A DNA stretch of 64,000 bases from Saccharina japonica (lineage: Eukaryota > Sar > Phaeophyceae > Laminariales > Laminariaceae): the NCBI GenBank assembly GCA_008828725.1, contig MEHQ01003384.1:1-64000 (forward strand), in the 5' to 3' direction. Position numbers and translations under genes: made by a program. A model generated the notes under the pieces. The model did not search any database. It had not been told where the DNA came from and saw only the letters and a list, made by a program, of their open reading frames with translations. Shown here piece after piece: positions 60,385-64,000 of this stretch. The stretch's first letter is position 1. Each line of letters begins with the position of its first letter.

Positions 60385-60835
60385 TGTGCGGATTAAGATC
60401 GTTTTCAAAATTATGTTGGTGTCGGTGGGTCGCCAAGTCCTATTAATCTTGTCCTATGGTACTGGTGCTGGTGGTGCGCAGAGAGGGGTTCTTCGTAACA
60501 GTTCTGGAGGCTCATTTCTTCGTGGCAACGGTGATGGTTCAACGGAACATCGTAGTGTCACTTATGGTGGTACACCTTCAAACCGCAACCGCCATGCCTT
60601 TGAGTTCAACTACGATATATATGTTTGCGTCGGCGTTAAAGCGTGGGCTATCTCCTCAAAGAAGTAACCTGTCCGAGCTGCTTAGAGCGCAGGTGGGTGA
60701 TATCCGTCCCTTCATTGATTCGCTTGTGCTGTATAACCTGCGTGACTTGCCATGCTCGGGATCTGATTTCAGAATTTATTCTTCAACGGGTATGCACGAA
60801 AGCCGGCTGATTGCATTTCCGACCACGACTTAACG
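60385..60835 (+). other. Unique-sequence island between two G-rich arrays, possible relic
   Basis: This is non-repetitive DNA with two overlapping open frames. The second ends with an acceptable protein-like stretch (S-E-L-L-R-A-Q-V-G-D-I-R-P-F-I-D) and a stop at 60833. No family was recognised and no splice partners found. It could be a decayed gene or element core. Confidence 0.25.
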
Positions 60836-60889
60836 TATGTCTGCTACTGCCTATGTATCCTTCGCAAGCGCTAGAGTGCTCGGATGAGA

Positions 60890-61610
60890 ATTGGGCCGGG
60901 TAAGGGGAGTGGCCTGGGAATGGGGATGGGGTCAGGTATGGAAATGGATCTTAGACCGAGGATGTGGGTGTGGCTGGGTACGGGGATGGAGCTGTCGCAT
61001 GGATTGGGGACGGCGGCAGAGGGTAAGACCTAGCATGGGGATGGGAGTTAGGCGATGGCTGTGTCTGTGTGGCTCGGGATAGGGCCTGGGCGGTGGACGA
61101 GTCCAGTGATGGAGATTCCGCTTAGGCTTTTGACAGGGATCGGGCCGGGGCCGGAGATGGGGCTTGGGCTATGGCTGGGGATGCGTCCGGGAAGGGGGGT
61201 GGGGCTTGGGCTGTGTGGCTGGTAATAATACCTAGGACAGTTATGGGACTTGAGCTGTGGCTGGAGAGGGAGACAGGGGCTGGGGATGAGTCCTGCTGTA
61301 GGATGGAATGAAGACGGTGCTTTGACTGTGGCTGTATACGGAGATATTGCCGAAGCGACGAACTGGGTCGGGGACAGAGGTGGAGGCCGTGGCTGGGGAT
61401 AGCATGCGGATGGCGGACGGAGCTGGTGATGGGATAGGCTCGGGCTACAACCAGGCATTGGACCGGTGCTGGAGATGGGGTTTGGGCGGTGCCTGGGGGC
61501 CAGGACGAGGATGGGGATGGCTCTTGGGCTGTGGCTGGGAATAGGGCCAGGAGTGGAGATGTGGGGCTTGGGCTGGGACCAAAGATGGAGGTGGGTGCTA
61601 TCGACGATGA
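60890..61610 (+). repeat. G-rich degenerate array, inner right
   Basis: GGGGATGGGGTT, GGGCTGTGGCTGGG and related units, the same type and strand as at 59815-60240. Confidence 0.7.
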
Positions 61611-61679
61611 AAATTATTAATCTTGTGCATGGGTACGTTTTCGCCCATTCCATTGGGATTTCATCAACTGTAGACTGCC

Positions 61680-62260
61680 CGTGAGATGCCCATGGGCTAC
61701 TCCCATGGGACAACCATGGGCTACCTGTGGGTTTCCCACGGGTTTCCATCAAAACCCCATGAAGTGCCTATGGCATGCCCATGGGATGCCGATGGGGTGT
61801 CTATATGGGATGTCCATTGGATGTCCACATGATGCCCATGGGCTACTGATGGGTGGACCAGGGGGTACCAATGGGATACTCATGGGATACCCATGGGCCA
61901 CCCATGGACTACCCACGGGCTACCTATGGAGTGCCTATGGGCCATACATGGGCAACCCATGGTATTCCGATGGGTCCATGGGATGTCCATATGATGCCCA
62001 TGGGCTACTGATAGGTGGACCATGGGATACCAATGGGATACTCATGGGGTACCCATGGGATACCCATGGACCACCCATGGACTACCCACGGGCTACCCGT
62101 GGAGTACCCATGGGCCATACATGGGCAAGCAATGAATGGTATACCGATGGGCTACCCCTGAGCTACCCGTGGGTTATTCAGGGTCCCCCGTCAAACCCCA
62201 TGGGATACCCATGGGATACCCGTGGAATCCCCAAGGCATACCCATGGGATTGTCATATAT
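61680..62260 (-). repeat. 11-bp satellite array in opposite orientation
   Basis: The unit CTACCCATGGG is the exact reverse complement of the unit in the 56.3-59.8 kb array. From the span there are about 50 degenerate copies, including two longer duplicated sub-blocks (CATGATGCCCATGGGCTACT and CATATGATGCCCATGGGCTA). Confidence 0.85.
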
Positions 62261-62269
62261 TACGCTTTA

Positions 62270-63036
62270 ACATATTGTTTCCGTTGATGTGTTCACTGGG
62301 GGGGGCGCGGCAGAGGTAGTATCGACTCTTGACACCGTTTAGTTTTTAGAGTGGGAATGAGATGGCAGAAGGTGTGACATGGTCCCCGTATCAGTTTTTT
62401 ATAGCAGAGACGGGAACTTGTTGTTACCATCGCCTTGAGCTTGCCTTGAGAACTATTTTTCTCTTTTCCTCTCTCGTGTCTTCTTTCTTGCTTTTTTTGC
62501 CTTGTTTCTCCCTTTGTTTCCACCCTATGCCGGTGTCTCTCTCTTTTTTCGTGTTGCCTCGCTCGTGCAGCAGTTATCATGTTCCTCTTGGGCACGTGTG
62601 CTTTTCGTCTAGGGGCGCTTCTGGCGCTTCTGGCGCTTCTGTCTCCCTGCGTCATTTGTATTCTGTTTCATTTCAGAACTTGTTTTATTTTGTCTTTTTT
62701 GTTCTTTTTTTTTGGTTCGGCTCGTGTCGCTGTGTTCTCGTACCCGATACGTTACGCATCTCACTTGCTTTACCCATTAATTTGCGTTTATTTTGTTTTG
62801 GTTTTTCTCTGTTTCACAGTCTGTGACCACAGAATTTGTATCTCTCTAGGATTGGGAATCAGGACAGGCACTGGGTGTACTGATGTGGTTGAGTAGAAAG
62901 AACGGGTTTAATGTGAAGACAACAACAACAACAACAACAATATTCTCTACATGTGTTGAAGTTCATTGGTTTAGGTTGCACCGCACTTTGATCAAGTTGC
63001 ACCGCATGTTTGTGTAACGTATATTTTTAGATACGT
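62270..63036. other. Intergenic, pyrimidine-rich, no gene seen
   Basis: T/C-rich sequence with open frames of biased composition on both strands and a (CAA)n run at 62922-62940. Nothing recognisable as a gene. Confidence 0.5.
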
Positions 63037-63044
63037 ACGAGTAC

Positions 63045-63949
63045 CAGTGATGTGAACCGAAAATGAAAATGGCCTCGGTCGGTTTTTCGGTTTCTCACCG
63101 AAAAGTCGGTCGGTTTCGGTCGGTTGTTTTTGTTAAACCGAAAAAAAACGAAACCGAAACCGAACATTTTCGGTCGGTTTTTCTCGTCGGTTTCCGGACT
63201 AAACTAGCCAATTGGTCTACATTTCGAAGGGTTCGGTGCGCATGTGTTGGCATAATGTGACGAGATGATCTTGGTATGGTGTCAAGTGGCCCTCCTGCAG
63301 TACCTGCGTTTGCTGCACCACACACGGTACAGGCCGACAATTTGTTTTTACAAAATAAAAATAGTACGATACTGCTGTAGGATAGCATTATACGAGGGCA
63401 CGAGGGCACTGCTGATGTGCAGTCTAGATACCATGTATGATGTAATGATAGATGATAGATACATCTTGCAGCGTACAGCTAACACCATCAAGAACTCTAT
63501 CTAGGTTGCTGAAGGTGGGGCTGTGACTGTGCGTACCCGCCTCTGCCTCCGGCTCAAGGTCAGAGTCAGCACTGCCGCCTGAACCGGACATGGTTATCCT
63601 TCGTATAGTCTCTCGCGACGCACTGCTGTACCGCTGTACCATGTGCCCTGTGCGACTGTTGTTGTTGCTGCTGCTGCGGGCTGTGTGATATGTGCTGTGT
63701 TCTGTGTGCGTATCCATGTCCATACATAACGGGGTTTCCATGTAGATATGTATGCGTTATTGACTTAGGGGACGGGGGAAAAAAAACGACCGAAAAAAAC
63801 CGAGTCGGTTTTTCGGTTTCGGTTTATTTTGGCAACCGAAAAACCGAAAAATAACGAAAAACCGAAAAATAAAAGTCGGTTTTCGGTCGGGAAAAACCGA
63901 GAAAAACCGACCGAAAAAACCGAGTTTCGGTTGTCGGTTCACATCACTG
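63045..63949. mobile_element. hAT-like element with perfect TIRs and 8-bp target duplication
   Basis: Perfect 16-bp inverted termini, CAGTGATGTGAACCGA at 63045-63060 and its complement at 63934-63949, are flanked by ACGAGTAC at 63037-63044 and 63950-63957. Subterminal CGGTCGGTTTTTCGGTTTC repeats occur at both ends, as in many hAT elements. At 905 bp it is too short for a transposase and is non-autonomous. A minus-strand coding-like stretch inside (about 63455-63590, starting M-S-G-S-G-G-S-A-D-S-D) may be a leftover 5' exon. Confidence 0.92.
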
Positions 63950-64000
63950 ACGAGTACACGTCTTCTCGGTCGCTTATCGACCTCAGTTCTTCGTCCGCCT

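Noticed and set aside
62293..62826. Overlapping ORFs on both strands
   Set aside because: Pyrimidine-rich composition leaves both frames open; no domain, no splice context.

Overview
This is eukaryotic nuclear DNA. Genes are split into short GC-rich exons with mostly GT-AG junctions, introns run to several kilobases, and the introns and spacers are full of microsatellites, minisatellites and small transposons. The long introns, stramenopile/plant-like protein matches, TTAGGG-type telomere-like words and strand-alternating gene order fit a brown alga (Phaeophyceae) or a close stramenopile relative best. That is an inference from style, not a proven identity. All gene models were assembled by hand from open frames, splice-site words and phase agreement.

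Four genes carry most of the coding sequence. (1) 441-7606 (+): about 1,618 aa in four exons, an unrecognised low-complexity nuclear-type protein with nine AT-hook-like repeats, a short coiled coil and an RGG-rich tail. (2) 8373-15730 (-): about 754 aa in five exons, convergent with gene 1, an unrecognised protein with coiled coils, an AT-hook-like motif and a Lys-rich tail. (3) 16325-26823 (+): base-exchange phosphatidylserine synthase in eight exons, divergent from gene 2 across a 594-bp spacer. (4) about 30128-52485 (+): the MUS81 structure-specific endonuclease, with fourteen supported exons spread over 22 kb and a roughly 500-residue low-complexity insertion between the winged helix and the nuclease domain. 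Its extreme 5' end is unresolved. A possible 65-aa membrane-protein ORF, or alternative end of gene 3, lies at 26867-27664.

The repeat landscape is rich. There are two copies of a tRNA-derived SINE, one with visible A and B boxes; two hAT-like elements with 8-bp target duplications (30716-33258 and 63045-63949); and a repeat family that always abuts a poly(G) run (23.3, 37.8, 43.2, 44.8 and 45.5 kb). There is also a dispersed family sharing the word TTAGTGTAGAACGCACCC, and a tandem copy of the 3' end of gene 1.

From 52.5 kb to the end I find no convincing gene. That part is dominated by a roughly 3.5-kb array of an 11-bp unit centred on CCCATGGG, a smaller array of the same unit in the opposite orientation at 61.7-62.3 kb, and G-rich degenerate arrays beside them. 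Nothing links the four genes in one pathway: lipid synthesis, recombination nuclease and two chromatin-type proteins look like ordinary neighbours.
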